Notes under the pieces: generated by a model
Told to the model about the DNA's origin: nothing
Databases searched by the model: none
Seen by the model: the letters and a program-made list of their open reading frames with translations, nothing else
Part shown: one piece after another, positions 17,912 through 28,726 of the stretch
How the letters are laid out: the number at the start of each line of letters is the position of its first letter
How positions within the stretch are numbered: the stretch's first letter is position 1
Program-made: the position numbers and the translations under genes
Source of the DNA: Noviherbaspirillum suwonense
GTDB taxonomy: Bacteria; Pseudomonadota; Gammaproteobacteria; Burkholderiales; Burkholderiaceae_D
Assembly (NCBI RefSeq): GCF_900182955.1
Contig: NZ_FXUL01000002.1
Span: forward strand, 186,001 to 250,000
Length of the DNA stretch: 64,000 nt
Reading direction: 5' to 3'

Positions 17912-18793
17912 TTATACCCGCTGTTCCGATGACAGCGCCTGCTGGAACCAGGCGCAGAACGCCCGGGTGCGCTTCGCGCTGTCGCTTGCGTCGGCTGCCT
18001 GCAGCATCCTGTCGCCGACCACGCCGCTGATTGCCGCCTTGACCCTTTGCTGCGCCGCCGGGGGTTGGGCGCTGAACCAGGACTGCACTTTGGTTTGTGT
18101 TTTGGCGGACAGGCAGGCAAGCTGCCTTTCCGGCGGAAGCAGGTGTCCGGCCTCGAAAGTGGATTTCTGGTCCGGCGACACCACCTGCCGATGCCCATTC
18201 AGATACGGGCCTGCATGGCTGACGACCTGTCCGGCCAATAATGGCGAATGATCCATGGCCGCGATGCTGTCGAGCGCCGCCAGGACGAAGAAGTCAGCGT
18301 GCGCTGCGATCGCCTCCTGGACGGAACCGGTTACCTCGTACATCAGCTTGTCGCTGATGCTCCCGCACAATCGGCCATCGCCGCTCAATTGATTGCGCAA
18401 TGCCTGCCGGCCCATCCGGTCCAGCGGGTCCATCGCCTTCCGTATCGCCTGGCTCACGACTTCTTCCGCGCCCGCCGAAATCGACTGCGCAGCCGACAGC
18501 GCCTGATTGAGCGCCTTGACCTGGCTGTCGGTAACTGCAGCGGGCGTACTGCGGGCAGCGTTGCGGACGAAGGGCGCGAGCGCGCTGCCTATCCGGATAG
18601 CGGAAACGCGGGATTTTATCCAGTCGCCGATCTGCGTCAGGGTTCGCTGGTAGAGGCTGGTCTTGTGATAGGTGGTGGTTCTGGCCTGCGCACGCGCGGC
18701 TTGCGCGGGACGATTCGGCTTGAGGATGGGTTCGGCGTAAGGCAGGCTAGGCTTATTGACGCGAACGCCTTCTACATACGTCTGGTAGTTCAT
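17912..18793 (-). CDS. Orphan protein of unknown function
   Basis: 293 residues, soluble, no signal peptide or membrane helix seen. It begins MNYQTYVEGVRVNKPSLPYA. The first ~60 residues are polar and probably disordered, and the rest is alanine-rich and helical (PAAVTDSQVKALNQALSAAQ; LDRMGRQALRNQLSGDG). A strong GGAG lies 6 bases before the ATG at 18793 (the adjacent ATG at 18796 is the alternative). It is convergent with ftsK (13 bases between stops). I recognise no family. A Ser/Pro-rich disordered N-terminus followed by a helical body is seen in type III effectors, but no secretion genes are nearby, so this is only a possibility. Confidence 0.6.
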   Translation of the reverse strand: MNYQTYVEGVRVNKPSLPYAEPILKPNRPAQAARAQARTTTYHKTSLYQRTLTQIGDWIKSRVSAIRIGSALAPFVRNAARSTPAAVTDSQVKALNQALSAAQSISAGAEEVVSQAIRKAMDPLDRMGRQALRNQLSGDGRLCGSISDKLMYEVTGSVQEAIAAHADFFVLAALDSIAAMDHSPLLAGQVVSHAGPYLNGHRQVVSPDQKSTFEAGHLLPPERQLACLSAKTQTKVQSWFSAQPPAAQQRVKAAISGVVGDRMLQAADASDSAKRTRAFCAWFQQALSSEQRV

Positions 18794-18910
18794 CATTGCT
18801 CCGGTCTGAAAGTTGATCGCATCACTGGACGTGTCGACCGGGGGTGAGTACTTATCTTTCCGGAAAGGGTTCTTCGAAAGCGTGATCGCACCGCGATGCA
18901 ATGAAAATGC

Positions 18911-19609
18911 CTAGTTCTCCAGCCGCCGCAATGCTTCCGCCACATCTTCGCGGAACTGCGCAAGCTTCTGCTGCGACTGCTCGACCGGCACGAACGCGGT
19001 CCACAGCATGTCCGTCAACTGGCCGGCGGTAGTCGCTATATCCGGCTTGTTGCGGTTCACCATGTAGTCCCAGAGCACGTGTTCCATGGAACCGTAGACC
19101 ATGTCCCGCAGCAGCGGCAGCGGCATGTCCTGGCGGACTTCGCCGGAGCGCTGGGCGGCGGCCAGCACCTTCATCAGCGGCGCGGTATAGCGACGCTTGA
19201 GTTCGGCGATCAGGCCGGCAAAATCGGCGTCGGCGCTGCGGCCTTCGGACAGCACCAGCTTGCACATGCCGGTGCCGTCCTGCATCAGCGTGACCAGGTG
19301 CTTGTGGACGACGAAATGGAGCTGCGCGCGGGTGCCTTCGACCATAGGCACTTCCTGCTCCAGCACCAGCGAGATCTCGTCATACCAGCCCTTGATCACC
19401 TGCATGCACAGGTCGCGCTTGCTGGTGAAGTAGGAAAACACCGTGGCTTCGGAAATGCCGGCCTGCCGGGCGATGTCGAGCGTGGTGGCGTTTTCATAGC
19501 CGTTCTCGGAAAACACCTGGCGCGCGACACCGAGGATTTCCTTCACGCGCCGCTCCGAGCGTGCGCCCAGGACTTCGCGCTTCCTCACCGGCCTGGCCAG
19601 GGTGCTCAC
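18911..19609 (-). CDS. liuQ: TetR-family regulator of the liu operon (LiuQ-like)
   Basis: 232 residues. N-terminal TetR helix-turn-helix: ILGVARQVFSENGYENATTL, DIARQAGISEATVFSYFTSK. The C-terminal ligand domain is variable. It is the last gene of the leucine-degradation operon, with GTG start only 4 bases after the carboxylase stop. In beta-proteobacteria the liu genes are controlled by a TetR-type regulator named LiuQ rather than the MerR-type LiuR of gamma-proteobacteria, so this assignment rests on family plus position. It likely represses the operon and the divergent acyl-CoA synthetase and is relieved by a pathway acyl-CoA (inference). Candidate operators are inverted repeats in 25390-25518. 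Confidence 0.85.
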   Translation of the reverse strand: MSTLARPVRKREVLGARSERRVKEILGVARQVFSENGYENATTLDIARQAGISEATVFSYFTSKRDLCMQVIKGWYDEISLVLEQEVPMVEGTRAQLHFVVHKHLVTLMQDGTGMCKLVLSEGRSADADFAGLIAELKRRYTAPLMKVLAAAQRSGEVRQDMPLPLLRDMVYGSMEHVLWDYMVNRNKPDIATTAGQLTDMLWTAFVPVEQSQQKLAQFREDVAEALRRLEN

Positions 19610-19613
19610 GCCG

Positions 19614-21626
<2,013 letters not shown>

Positions 21627-21713
21627 GCGTTCTCCATTATTTTGGCTGGCGCCGGCAGTCGCCGGCGCCGGTGCGCGTCAGGTGCGCCGTCCGGCGATCT
21701 GTCGAATGCGGTG

Positions 21714-22508
21714 TCAGATGAGCCATGACGGCTTGCGTTTTTCGAGGAAGGACTTCACGCCTTCCTTCCCCTGGTCCGACGCCCGGATGTCGGCGATGCG
21801 CGCCACCGTGTCGTCGACCAGCGCATCCGTCAGCGGCTGGTCCGTCATGTCATGCACGAGGCGCTTGGCCTCGGCCACCGCGTTCGGGCTGGCGGCCGTC
21901 AGCGCGGACACCAGCGCCTGCACCGTCGAGTCGAGCGCATCGGCGGCGACCGCCTGGTGCACCAGGCCCAGCCGCGCTGCCTCGATCGCCGAAAACCGCT
22001 CGGCGGTCAGGAAGTAGCGCCGCGCCGCCTGCGCGCCCATCGCCCGGATCACATAGGGCGAAATCGTGGCCGGGATCAGGCCCAGCTTCACTTCCGACAG
22101 GCAGAAATGCGCGCCCTCGGCCGCCACCACGATGTCGGCGGCCGCCGCCAGCCCCATGCCGCCCGCATAGCAGTCGCCCTGCACCCGGGCCACCACCGGC
22201 TTGGCGCAGTCGTGGATCGCGCGCAGCATCGCGGCCAGCCCGGCGGCGTCGGCCAGGTTTTCCTCGCGGCTGTAGCCGGCCATCTTCTTCATCCAGTTCA
22301 GGTCGGCGCCGGCGCAGAAGGCCGGGCCGCGTGCGGCCAGCACGACCGCGCGCACCTGCGGGTCGCCGTCGAGCGCCCTGAACACCTTGGTGATCTCGGC
22401 GATCGTGGTCTCGTTGAACGCATTGCGCACGTCGGGACGGTTCAGCCACACGGTGGCGAGCGCGCCGTCGCGGACGACTTCCAGGGTCTGGTAAGCGGTA
22501 TCTTGCAT
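21714..22508 (-). CDS. liuC: Methylglutaconyl-CoA hydratase (enoyl-CoA hydratase family)
   Basis: 264-residue crotonase-fold enzyme. The CoA/oxyanion segments are visible: RGPAFCAGADLNWMKKMAGY and VQGDCYAGGMGLAAAADIVV, with CLSEVKLGLIPATISPYVI. It hydrates 3-methylglutaconyl-CoA to HMG-CoA in leucine degradation; the specific substrate is taken from operon position between the carboxylase genes. A good Shine-Dalgarno sequence (GGGAGA) precedes the ATG, and the start is 9 bases after the liuB stop. Confidence 0.92.
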   Translation of the reverse strand: MQDTAYQTLEVVRDGALATVWLNRPDVRNAFNETTIAEITKVFRALDGDPQVRAVVLAARGPAFCAGADLNWMKKMAGYSREENLADAAGLAAMLRAIHDCAKPVVARVQGDCYAGGMGLAAAADIVVAAEGAHFCLSEVKLGLIPATISPYVIRAMGAQAARRYFLTAERFSAIEAARLGLVHQAVAADALDSTVQALVSALTAASPNAVAEAKRLVHDMTDQPLTDALVDDTVARIADIRASDQGKEGVKSFLEKRKPSWLI

Positions 22509-22517
22509 GTCGTCTCC

Positions 22518-24125
22518 CTACATCCGGAACAGGCCGAACTTCGTGTCCGCCACCGGCGCGTTCAGCGCGGCCGACAGCCCCAGCCCGAGCACCATGCGGG
22601 TGTCGGCCGGGTCGATCACGCCGTCGTCCCAGAGCCGGGCGCTGGCGAAATACGGATGCCCCTGGTGTTCGTACTGTTCCTTGATCGGCGCCTTGAACGC
22701 GTTTTCCTCGTCGGCGCTCCAGCTGCCGCCGCGGCCCTCGATGCCGTCGCGCTTCACCGTCGCCAGCACGCTGGCCGCCTGCTCGCCGCCCATCACCGAG
22801 ATGCGGGCATTGGGCCACATCCACAGGAAGCGCGGCGAAAACGCGCGGCCGCACATGCCGTAGTTGCCGGCGCCGAAGCTGCCGCCGATGATGACCGTGA
22901 ACTTCGGCACGGCCGCGGTGGCGACCGCGGTCACCATCTTCGCGCCGTTGCGGGCGATGCCCTCGTTCTCATACTTGCGACCGACCATGAAGCCGGTGAT
23001 GTTCTGCAGGAAGACCAGTGGGATCTTGCGCTGGCAGCACAGTTCGATGAAATGCGTGCCTTTCAGCGCCGATTCGGAAAACAGGATGCCGTTGTTGGCG
23101 ACGATGCCGACCGGCATGCCGAAGATATGCGCGAAGCCGCAGACCAGCGTGGTGCCGTAGCGGGCCTTGAATTCCTGGAACACGCTGCCGTCGACGATGC
23201 GGGCGATCACCTCGCGCACGTCGAACGGCTTGCGGGTGTCGGCCGGGATCACGCCGTACAGCTCCTCGGCCGGATACTTGGGTTCGGCGACGTCGCGCAT
23301 CAGCACGTCGGCCGCCTTCTGCCGGTTCAGGTTGGCGACGATGGCGCGGGCCATCGCCAGCGCATGCATGTCATCCTGCGCCAGATGGTCGACCACGCCG
23401 GACAGTCGGGTATGCACGTCGCCGCCGCCGAGGTCCTCGGCGCTGACCACCTCGCCGGTGGCCGCCTTCACCAACGGCGGGCCGCCGAGGAAGATGGTGC
23501 CCTGCTCCTTGACGATGATGGACTCGTCGCTCATCGCCGGCACATAGGCGCCGCCGGCGGTGCAGGAACCCATCACGACGGCGACCTGCGGGATGCCCTC
23601 GGCCGACATGTTGGCCTGGTTGTAGAAGATGCGGCCGAAGTGGTCGCGGTCGGGGAACACGTCATCCTGGTTGGGCAGGTTGGCGCCGCCGGAGTCGACC
23701 AGGTAGATGCACGGCAGCTTGTTCTGCATCGCGATTTCCTGCGCCCGCAGGTGCTTCTTCACCGTCATCGGGTAATAGGTGCCGCCCTTCACCGTCGCGT
23801 CATTGCAGACGATCACGCATTCGAGGCCGGCCACGCGGCCGATGCCGGTGATGATGCCGGCCGACGGCGCCGCATCGTCATACATGTCGTAGGCCGCAAG
23901 CTGCGAGAATTCCAGGAAAGGCGTGCCGGGGTCCAGCAGCATCTGCACCCGGTCGCGCGGCAGCAGCTTGCCGCGCGCTGTGTGCTTGTCGCGGGCGCCC
24001 TGGCCGCCGCCCAGCGCGATGGCCGCGACCTTCTGTTTCAGGTCGTCGACCACGGCGCGCATCGCCTCCGCGTTGGCCTTGAAGTCGTCGGAGCGGGGAT
24101 TCAGTTTCGATTCAATGATATTCAT
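22518..24125 (-). CDS. liuB: Methylcrotonoyl-CoA carboxylase, carboxyltransferase subunit
   Basis: 535 residues. Two crotonase-like carboxyltransferase halves are visible, with [40 protein letters not shown] and the C-terminal [20 protein letters not shown], all typical of the MCC beta subunit. It transfers CO2 from carboxybiotin on LiuD to 3-methylcrotonyl-CoA; the complex is a soluble (alpha-beta)6 assembly in the family. Length is normal. It lies between liuA (12 bases upstream) and liuC (9 bases downstream) in one operon. Confidence 0.95.
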   Translation of the reverse strand: MNIIESKLNPRSDDFKANAEAMRAVVDDLKQKVAAIALGGGQGARDKHTARGKLLPRDRVQMLLDPGTPFLEFSQLAAYDMYDDAAPSAGIITGIGRVAGLECVIVCNDATVKGGTYYPMTVKKHLRAQEIAMQNKLPCIYLVDSGGANLPNQDDVFPDRDHFGRIFYNQANMSAEGIPQVAVVMGSCTAGGAYVPAMSDESIIVKEQGTIFLGGPPLVKAATGEVVSAEDLGGGDVHTRLSGVVDHLAQDDMHALAMARAIVANLNRQKAADVLMRDVAEPKYPAEELYGVIPADTRKPFDVREVIARIVDGSVFQEFKARYGTTLVCGFAHIFGMPVGIVANNGILFSESALKGTHFIELCCQRKIPLVFLQNITGFMVGRKYENEGIARNGAKMVTAVATAAVPKFTVIIGGSFGAGNYGMCGRAFSPRFLWMWPNARISVMGGEQAASVLATVKRDGIEGRGGSWSADEENAFKAPIKEQYEHQGHPYFASARLWDDGVIDPADTRMVLGLGLSAALNAPVADTKFGLFRM

Positions 24126-24137
24126 CGCCGGCCGCCC

Positions 24138-25334
24138 TTACCTGGTCTCGCCGAACAGCTCGCGGCCGATCAGCATCCGGCGGATCTCGCTCGTTCCCGC
24201 GCCGATTTCATACAGCTTGGCGTCGCGCCACAGCCTGCCCACCGGGTATTCGTTGATATAGCCGTTGCCGCCCAGCGCCTGTATCGCCTCGCCGGCCATC
24301 CAGGTCGCCTTTTCGGCGGAGTAAAGGATCGCGCCGGCCGCATCCTTGCGCAGCGCGCGCACCGCTTCCGGCGTCTTCGCGCGGTCGCAGGCCTGGCCGA
24401 CCGCGTAGACATAGGCGCGGCAGGCCATCATCGTCGAATACATGTCCGCGAGCTTGCCCTGCATCAGCTGGAACTCGCCGATCGGCTGGCCGAACTGCTT
24501 GCGTTCATGCACATAGGGCACCACCGCATCCATGCAGGCCTGCATGATGCCCAGCGGTCCGCCGGACAGCACGGTGCGCTCGTAATCCAGCCCGGACATC
24601 AGCACATTGACGCCGCGGCCCAGTCCGCCCAGCACGTTTTCCGCCGGCACCTCGCAATCCTGGAACACCAGTTCGCCTGTATGCGAGCCGCGCATGCCCA
24701 GCTTGTCGAGCTTCTGCGCGACCGAAAATCCCTTGAAACTCTTTTCGATCAGGAAAGCCGTCATGCCGCGCGCGCCGGCTTCGATGTCGTTCTTCGCGTA
24801 GACCACCAGCACGTCGGCGTCCGGGCCGTTGGTGATCCACATCTTGGTGCCGTTGAGCACCCAGCGGTCGCCCTTCCATTCGGCGCGCAGCTTCATCGAC
24901 ACGACGTCGGAACCGGCGTTCGGCTCCGACATCGCCAGCGCGCCGACATGCTCGCCGGAGACCAGCTTGGGCAGGTACTTCGCCTTCTGTTCGTCGGTGC
25001 CGTTGCGGCGGATCTGGTTGACGCAGAGGTTGGAATGCGCGCCGTAGGACAGGCCGACCGACGCCGAAGCGCGGGAAATTTCCTCCATTGCGACGATGTG
25101 CGCGAGATAGCCCATCGCGGTGCCGCCGTATTCCTCGTCGACGGTGACGCCGAGCAGGCCGAGGTCGCCCATCTTTTTCCAGAGGTCCATCGGAAACTGG
25201 TCGCTGCGGTCGATTTCGGCAGCGCGCGGCGCGATTTCGGCCTGGGCGAACTGCTGCACGGTGTCGCGCAGCGCGGCGATGTCCTCGCCATGGTCAAAAG
25301 TAAGGCCGGGGAGATTGATGAAGGAATTTGCCAT
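24138..25334 (-). CDS. liuA: Isovaleryl-CoA dehydrogenase
   Basis: 398 residues from ATG 25334, the usual length; an upstream in-frame start would add 13 residues not seen in the family. AAGGA lies 4-5 bases before the ATG. It is an FAD acyl-CoA dehydrogenase oxidising isovaleryl-CoA to 3-methylcrotonyl-CoA and passing electrons to ETF. Motifs: [40 protein letters not shown] and the C-terminal [20 protein letters not shown], which is characteristic of isovaleryl-CoA dehydrogenases. It is the first gene of the liu operon; the promoter lies in the 229-base gap shared with the divergent acyl-CoA synthetase. Confidence 0.95.
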   Translation of the reverse strand: MANSFINLPGLTFDHGEDIAALRDTVQQFAQAEIAPRAAEIDRSDQFPMDLWKKMGDLGLLGVTVDEEYGGTAMGYLAHIVAMEEISRASASVGLSYGAHSNLCVNQIRRNGTDEQKAKYLPKLVSGEHVGALAMSEPNAGSDVVSMKLRAEWKGDRWVLNGTKMWITNGPDADVLVVYAKNDIEAGARGMTAFLIEKSFKGFSVAQKLDKLGMRGSHTGELVFQDCEVPAENVLGGLGRGVNVLMSGLDYERTVLSGGPLGIMQACMDAVVPYVHERKQFGQPIGEFQLMQGKLADMYSTMMACRAYVYAVGQACDRAKTPEAVRALRKDAAGAILYSAEKATWMAGEAIQALGGNGYINEYPVGRLWRDAKLYEIGAGTSEIRRMLIGRELFGETR

Positions 25335-25389
25335 GACGTCCTTGTGGTTGGATTGGAAAGAGCCGCGGTGCAAGGGAACCGCCTGCCAC

Positions 25390-25402
25390 CGAATTTAATT
25401 CG
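25390..25402. promoter_or_regulatory. Palindrome in the liu/acyl-CoA synthetase intergenic region
   Basis: CGAATTTAATTCG is a perfect 13-base palindrome around a central T, 56-68 bases upstream of liuA. It may be an operator for the operon's own TetR-type regulator. This is not tested against a known motif. Confidence 0.35.
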
Positions 25403-25501
25403 ACCTGAGTATAGCTCACTAAAACTCGGGGTGTCACAAAATTAATAGGAAAGTTTCGCTTGAAGGTGCATACTTTCCGCTCTAGAATCAGCGCTGAACA
25501 A

Positions 25502-25518
25502 ATTGAGCTTTACTCAAT
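25502..25518. promoter_or_regulatory. Inverted repeat, candidate TetR-type operator
   Basis: ATTGAG-N5-CTCAAT is a perfect 17-base inverted repeat, 46-62 bases upstream of the acyl-CoA synthetase start in the divergent promoter region. Size and symmetry fit a TetR dimer site. A looser pair, GGAAAGT (25448) and ACTTTCC (25472), lies next to it. Confidence 0.4.
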
Positions 25519-25563
25519 CTACACGGCAACCCTGGCCGGCTGCCGACAAAAACGGAGACTTCC

Positions 25564-27249
25564 ATGCAACAGCAACCCAGTTACGTCCATGGCGCGCATC
25601 ACGTGCCGCTGACCGGCAAGACCATAGGCGCTTACCTCGACGACATCGCGCTGCGCCATGCGGAGCAGGATGCGCTGGTGGTCGTGCACCAGAACGTGCG
25701 CTGGACCTACCGCGAGTTCAGCGAACGCGTCAACCGCCTGGCCGCCGGCTTGCTGAAGCTGGGACTGGCGCCCGGCGACCGGATCGGCATCTGGTCGCAG
25801 AACTGCGCCGAATGGGTGCTCACGCAATTCGCCACCGCCAAGGCCGGACTGGTGATGGTGAACATCAACCCCGCTTACCGCCGCGCCGAACTCGAGTACG
25901 TGCTGGACAAGGTGCAATGCAGCGCGCTGATCCTGGCGCCCAGCTTCAAGAGCAGCGACTACATCGGCATGCTGCAGGACGTGGTGCCGGAACTGGCGAA
26001 AAGCAAACCCGGCAAGCTGCATGCGCCGCGCCTGCCGCAGCTGCGGCACGTGATACGTCTGGGCGGCGAGGAGACGCCGGGCATGCATCGCTTCGATGCG
26101 GTGCTGGAGTCCGCCACGGCCGCGGACCTGGCCGAACTGGAGGAGCTTGCGGCGACGCTGCAGTTCGACGACGCGGTGAATATCCAGTTCACGTCCGGCA
26201 CCACGGGCGCGCCCAAGGGCGCGACGCTGACGCATCACAACATCCTCAACAACGGCTTCTTCATTGGCGAGGCGATGCGCCTGACCGAGCGCGACCGGCT
26301 GTGCATACCGGTGCCGCTGTACCACTGCTTCGGCATGGTGCTGGGCAACCTGGCCTGCGTCACCCACGGCGCGACCATGGTGTATCCGGGCGAGGGTTTC
26401 GACCCGAAAGCCGTGCTGGACACGGTGCAGGCGGAAAAATGCACCGGGCTGCACGGCGTGCCGACCATGTTCATCGCGATCCTCGACCATCCCGACTTTG
26501 CGAGCTACGACCTGTCCGGCCTGCGCACCGGCATCATGGCCGGCTCGCCCTGCCCGATCGAGGTGATGAACCGGGTGATCAGCCAGATGCACATGAAGGA
26601 GATCACAATCGCCTATGGCATGACGGAGACCTCGCCGGTCAGCTTCCAGAGTTCGGTCGAAGACCCGGTGTCGCTGCGGGTGTCGACGGTGGGCCGGGTG
26701 CATCCGCACCTGGAAGTGAAGATCGTCGACGCCGACGGCCGCATCGTGCCGCGCGGCCATAAAGGCGAGCTGCTCACGCGCGGCTATTCGGTGATGCTGG
26801 GCTACTGGGGCGACGAGGAAAAGACCCGCGAGGCGATCGACCCGGCGCGCTGGATGCACACCGGCGACCTTGCCGTGATCGACGACGACGGCTTCTGCAG
26901 CATCGTCGGCCGCTCCAAGGACATGGTGATACGCGGCGGCGAGAACATCTATCCGCGCGAAGTCGAGGAATACCTGTACCGGCATCCGAAGGTGCTCGAC
27001 GTGCAGTGCGTCGGCGTGCCGGATGCGAAGTATGGCGAGGAACTGTGCGCCTGCATCATCCTGCGGCCCGGCACGCAGGCGGATGCGGACGAGATCCGGG
27101 CGTTCTGCAACGGCCAGATCGCGCACTACAAGGTGCCGCGCTATATCCGCTTCGTCGACAGCTTCCCGATGACGGTGACCGGCAAGATACAGAAATACCT
27201 GCTCAAGCAGCAGGTGACGACCGAGCTGGGTCTGGCGACCGGGAATTAA
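25564..27249 (+). CDS. AMP-dependent acyl-CoA synthetase
   Basis: 561-residue adenylate-forming enzyme. It activates a carboxylic acid to acyl-CoA via an acyl-AMP. The AMP-binding signature [16 protein letters not shown] covers residues 209-224, [14 protein letters not shown] follows, and the C-terminal hinge and catalytic lysine lie in [20 protein letters not shown] and MTVTGKIQK. The ATG has GGAGA 5-6 bases upstream. It is divergent from the liu operon and shares its promoter region, so probable substrates are branched or medium-chain acids entering the same pathway (inference). Fatty-acid CoA ligases of this clade have 540-570 residues, so length is normal. Confidence 0.9.
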   Translation: MQQQPSYVHGAHHVPLTGKTIGAYLDDIALRHAEQDALVVVHQNVRWTYREFSERVNRLAAGLLKLGLAPGDRIGIWSQNCAEWVLTQFATAKAGLVMVNINPAYRRAELEYVLDKVQCSALILAPSFKSSDYIGMLQDVVPELAKSKPGKLHAPRLPQLRHVIRLGGEETPGMHRFDAVLESATAADLAELEELAATLQFDDAVNIQFTSGTTGAPKGATLTHHNILNNGFFIGEAMRLTERDRLCIPVPLYHCFGMVLGNLACVTHGATMVYPGEGFDPKAVLDTVQAEKCTGLHGVPTMFIAILDHPDFASYDLSGLRTGIMAGSPCPIEVMNRVISQMHMKEITIAYGMTETSPVSFQSSVEDPVSLRVSTVGRVHPHLEVKIVDADGRIVPRGHKGELLTRGYSVMLGYWGDEEKTREAIDPARWMHTGDLAVIDDDGFCSIVGRSKDMVIRGGENIYPREVEEYLYRHPKVLDVQCVGVPDAKYGEELCACIILRPGTQADADEIRAFCNGQIAHYKVPRYIRFVDSFPMTVTGKIQKYLLKQQVTTELGLATGN

Positions 27250-27278
27250 AGGTTAAGGATCGTGTTTAACGGCTGGCT

Positions 27279-27363
27279 TTTAACGGCCGCCGTGAATGGT
27301 CGGTTTAAATGGCCGCCCTGAATGGCATTAATGGCGAGAGCGTCTTCCGCTATCGCCATTAAT
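27279..27363. repeat. Short imperfect tandem repeat and 11-bp hairpin between convergent genes
   Basis: TTTAACGGCCGCCGTGAATGG (27279-27299) recurs as a 22-base near-copy at 27304-27325, and a partial copy precedes it at 27265. Immediately after, ATTAATGGCGA (27327-27337) pairs perfectly with TCGCCATTAAT (27353-27363) around a 15-base loop. No T-run follows on either side. It lies between the converging acyl-CoA synthetase and hpf genes and may act as a bidirectional terminator or mRNA end-stabiliser. Confidence 0.5.
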
Positions 27364-27421
27364 TGGAGGATGCCATCAAGGACCTGCCGGCTGAAGCAAC
27401 GAGCCGGCCGGCGCCATGCGC

Positions 27422-27775
27422 CTAGAGTTCGTCCTCGGCCGTGACTTCACCGGCCCGCTTCTGGCTTTCCTGCCTGTGCCCCTGGGTTTTGCCCTTGATC
27501 TTCTGGACCTGGCGATCCAGCTTGTCCATCATCATGTCGATGGCGGCGTACAGGTTCTCGGCATAGCACTCGGCGTGGATGACATCGCCCTTGATGCGCA
27601 GGTTGGCTTCCGCGCGCTGCCGCTTTTCCTTCTCCGCCGGCGCCTCGACGCCGAGCACCACTGCTACATCGATGACCTGGTCAAAGTGGCTGATGACCCG
27701 CTCCAGCTTGGTTTCGACGTACTCCCGGATGGCTGGGGTAAGCTCGACGTGGTGTCCCGTGATCAAAATATTCAT
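27422..27775 (-). CDS. hpf: Ribosome hibernation-promoting factor (S30AE family)
   Basis: 117 residues. It binds the 30S decoding centre and helps form inactive 100S ribosomes in stationary phase. Sequence features: MNILITGHHVELTPAIREYV, EANLRIKGDVIHAECYAENL and YAAIDMMMDKLDRQVQKIKG, the conserved basic helix of the family. The C-terminal ~20 residues are charged. It is the short type, lacking the long C-terminal dimerisation domain. AAGGAG lies 7 bases before the ATG. In many proteobacteria hpf follows rpoN; here it stands alone. Confidence 0.93.
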   Translation of the reverse strand: MNILITGHHVELTPAIREYVETKLERVISHFDQVIDVAVVLGVEAPAEKEKRQRAEANLRIKGDVIHAECYAENLYAAIDMMMDKLDRQVQKIKGKTQGHRQESQKRAGEVTAEDEL

Positions 27776-27951
27776 TCAATTCTCCTTTTCCAATCTGGAA
27801 TCGATCAGAGTTTGAAGTGGATAAATGGTTCAGCTAGCTGGACAGGTGATTGATCGGATGCAAATAAGCTTGCTGCGATGGAAGCAGCCGGGCCGCAATG
27901 CTCGCATCATGGTCGGTCGCCACGCTTGCGCGCCTTGCCTGCCCGCCCTGC

Positions 27952-28716
27952 CTACCCGCCGAGTTTGCTCAGCACAAAGGCGGCGAGGAAGCCGGTGACG
28001 GTTATGAGCCCCGCAAAGTTGTGCGCCACCTCGAACGCCTCCGGAATCATCGTATCGGCCAGCATCGCCAGTATCGCACCGGCGGCCACCGCGGTGGTGG
28101 CCGCGATCACTTCATCCGAAAATCCCTGGAACACCGTGTAGCCGACCAGCGCGGCGATGCCGGACGTCAATGCGATGCCGGCCCAGATGCCGAAGATATA
28201 GCCCGCGCTGCGCCCGGCCTTCTTCATGCCTGCCGCGCTGGACAGCCCTTCCGGTATGTTGGACAGAAAGATCGCGATCACCGCGACCCGGCTGACGGCG
28301 CCGCCGTTGAGCATGCTCAGGCCAATGACGATGGATTCCGGCACGCCGTCAAGCAGCGCGCCGACCGCGATCGCCAGGCCGCTGCCCGCGTGCTCCTGCT
28401 CCGACGGCTGGTGACCGCCCGAGCGTTTCCGGTGCTTGGCGCCCCGCTTTTCCAGCAGCCAGTTGACCGCCGTATAGACCGTCGCGCCGCCGAGGAAACC
28501 GATGGCGGTGGAATCGAAGCCGCCTTGGCGGAAGGCCTCGTCCATCAGCTCGAAGGACAGCGCCGAGATCAGCACGCCGCTGCCGAATGCCATGACGCCG
28601 GCGATCAGCCGCTGCGGCACATGCACGAAGTAGGCGAAGGCCGCGCCGATCAGCAGCGCGCCGCCGGCCACCAGCCCCCAGAAGCCGGCCAGGGCCCACA
28701 TCGGGACAGCGCTCAT
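27952..28716 (-). CDS. ZIP-family divalent metal transporter
   Basis: 254-residue inner-membrane protein with about eight helices. Helix IV/V metal-site motifs DGVPESIVIG and LSNIPEGLSSA are the conserved H/D-x-x-x-E signatures of ZIP transporters. A cytoplasmic loop (KRGAKHRKRSGGHQPSEQEH) is rich in His and Lys and could bind metal. Zinc is the usual cargo, but iron or manganese is possible. The start is 10 bases after the stop of the upstream ThDP enzyme gene, so they form an operon, though no functional link is obvious. Confidence 0.88.
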   Translation of the reverse strand: MSAVPMWALAGFWGLVAGGALLIGAAFAYFVHVPQRLIAGVMAFGSGVLISALSFELMDEAFRQGGFDSTAIGFLGGATVYTAVNWLLEKRGAKHRKRSGGHQPSEQEHAGSGLAIAVGALLDGVPESIVIGLSMLNGGAVSRVAVIAIFLSNIPEGLSSAAGMKKAGRSAGYIFGIWAGIALTSGIAALVGYTVFQGFSDEVIAATTAVAAGAILAMLADTMIPEAFEVAHNFAGLITVTGFLAAFVLSKLGG

Positions 28717-28726
28717 CGGCGCCGCA

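Noticed and set aside
21852-25445. Very long open frame on the plus strand antisense to the liu operon
   Set aside because: Composition is Arg/His/Asp/Gln-rich as expected for the complement of GC-rich coding DNA; the opposite strand encodes five clear enzymes with good starts.
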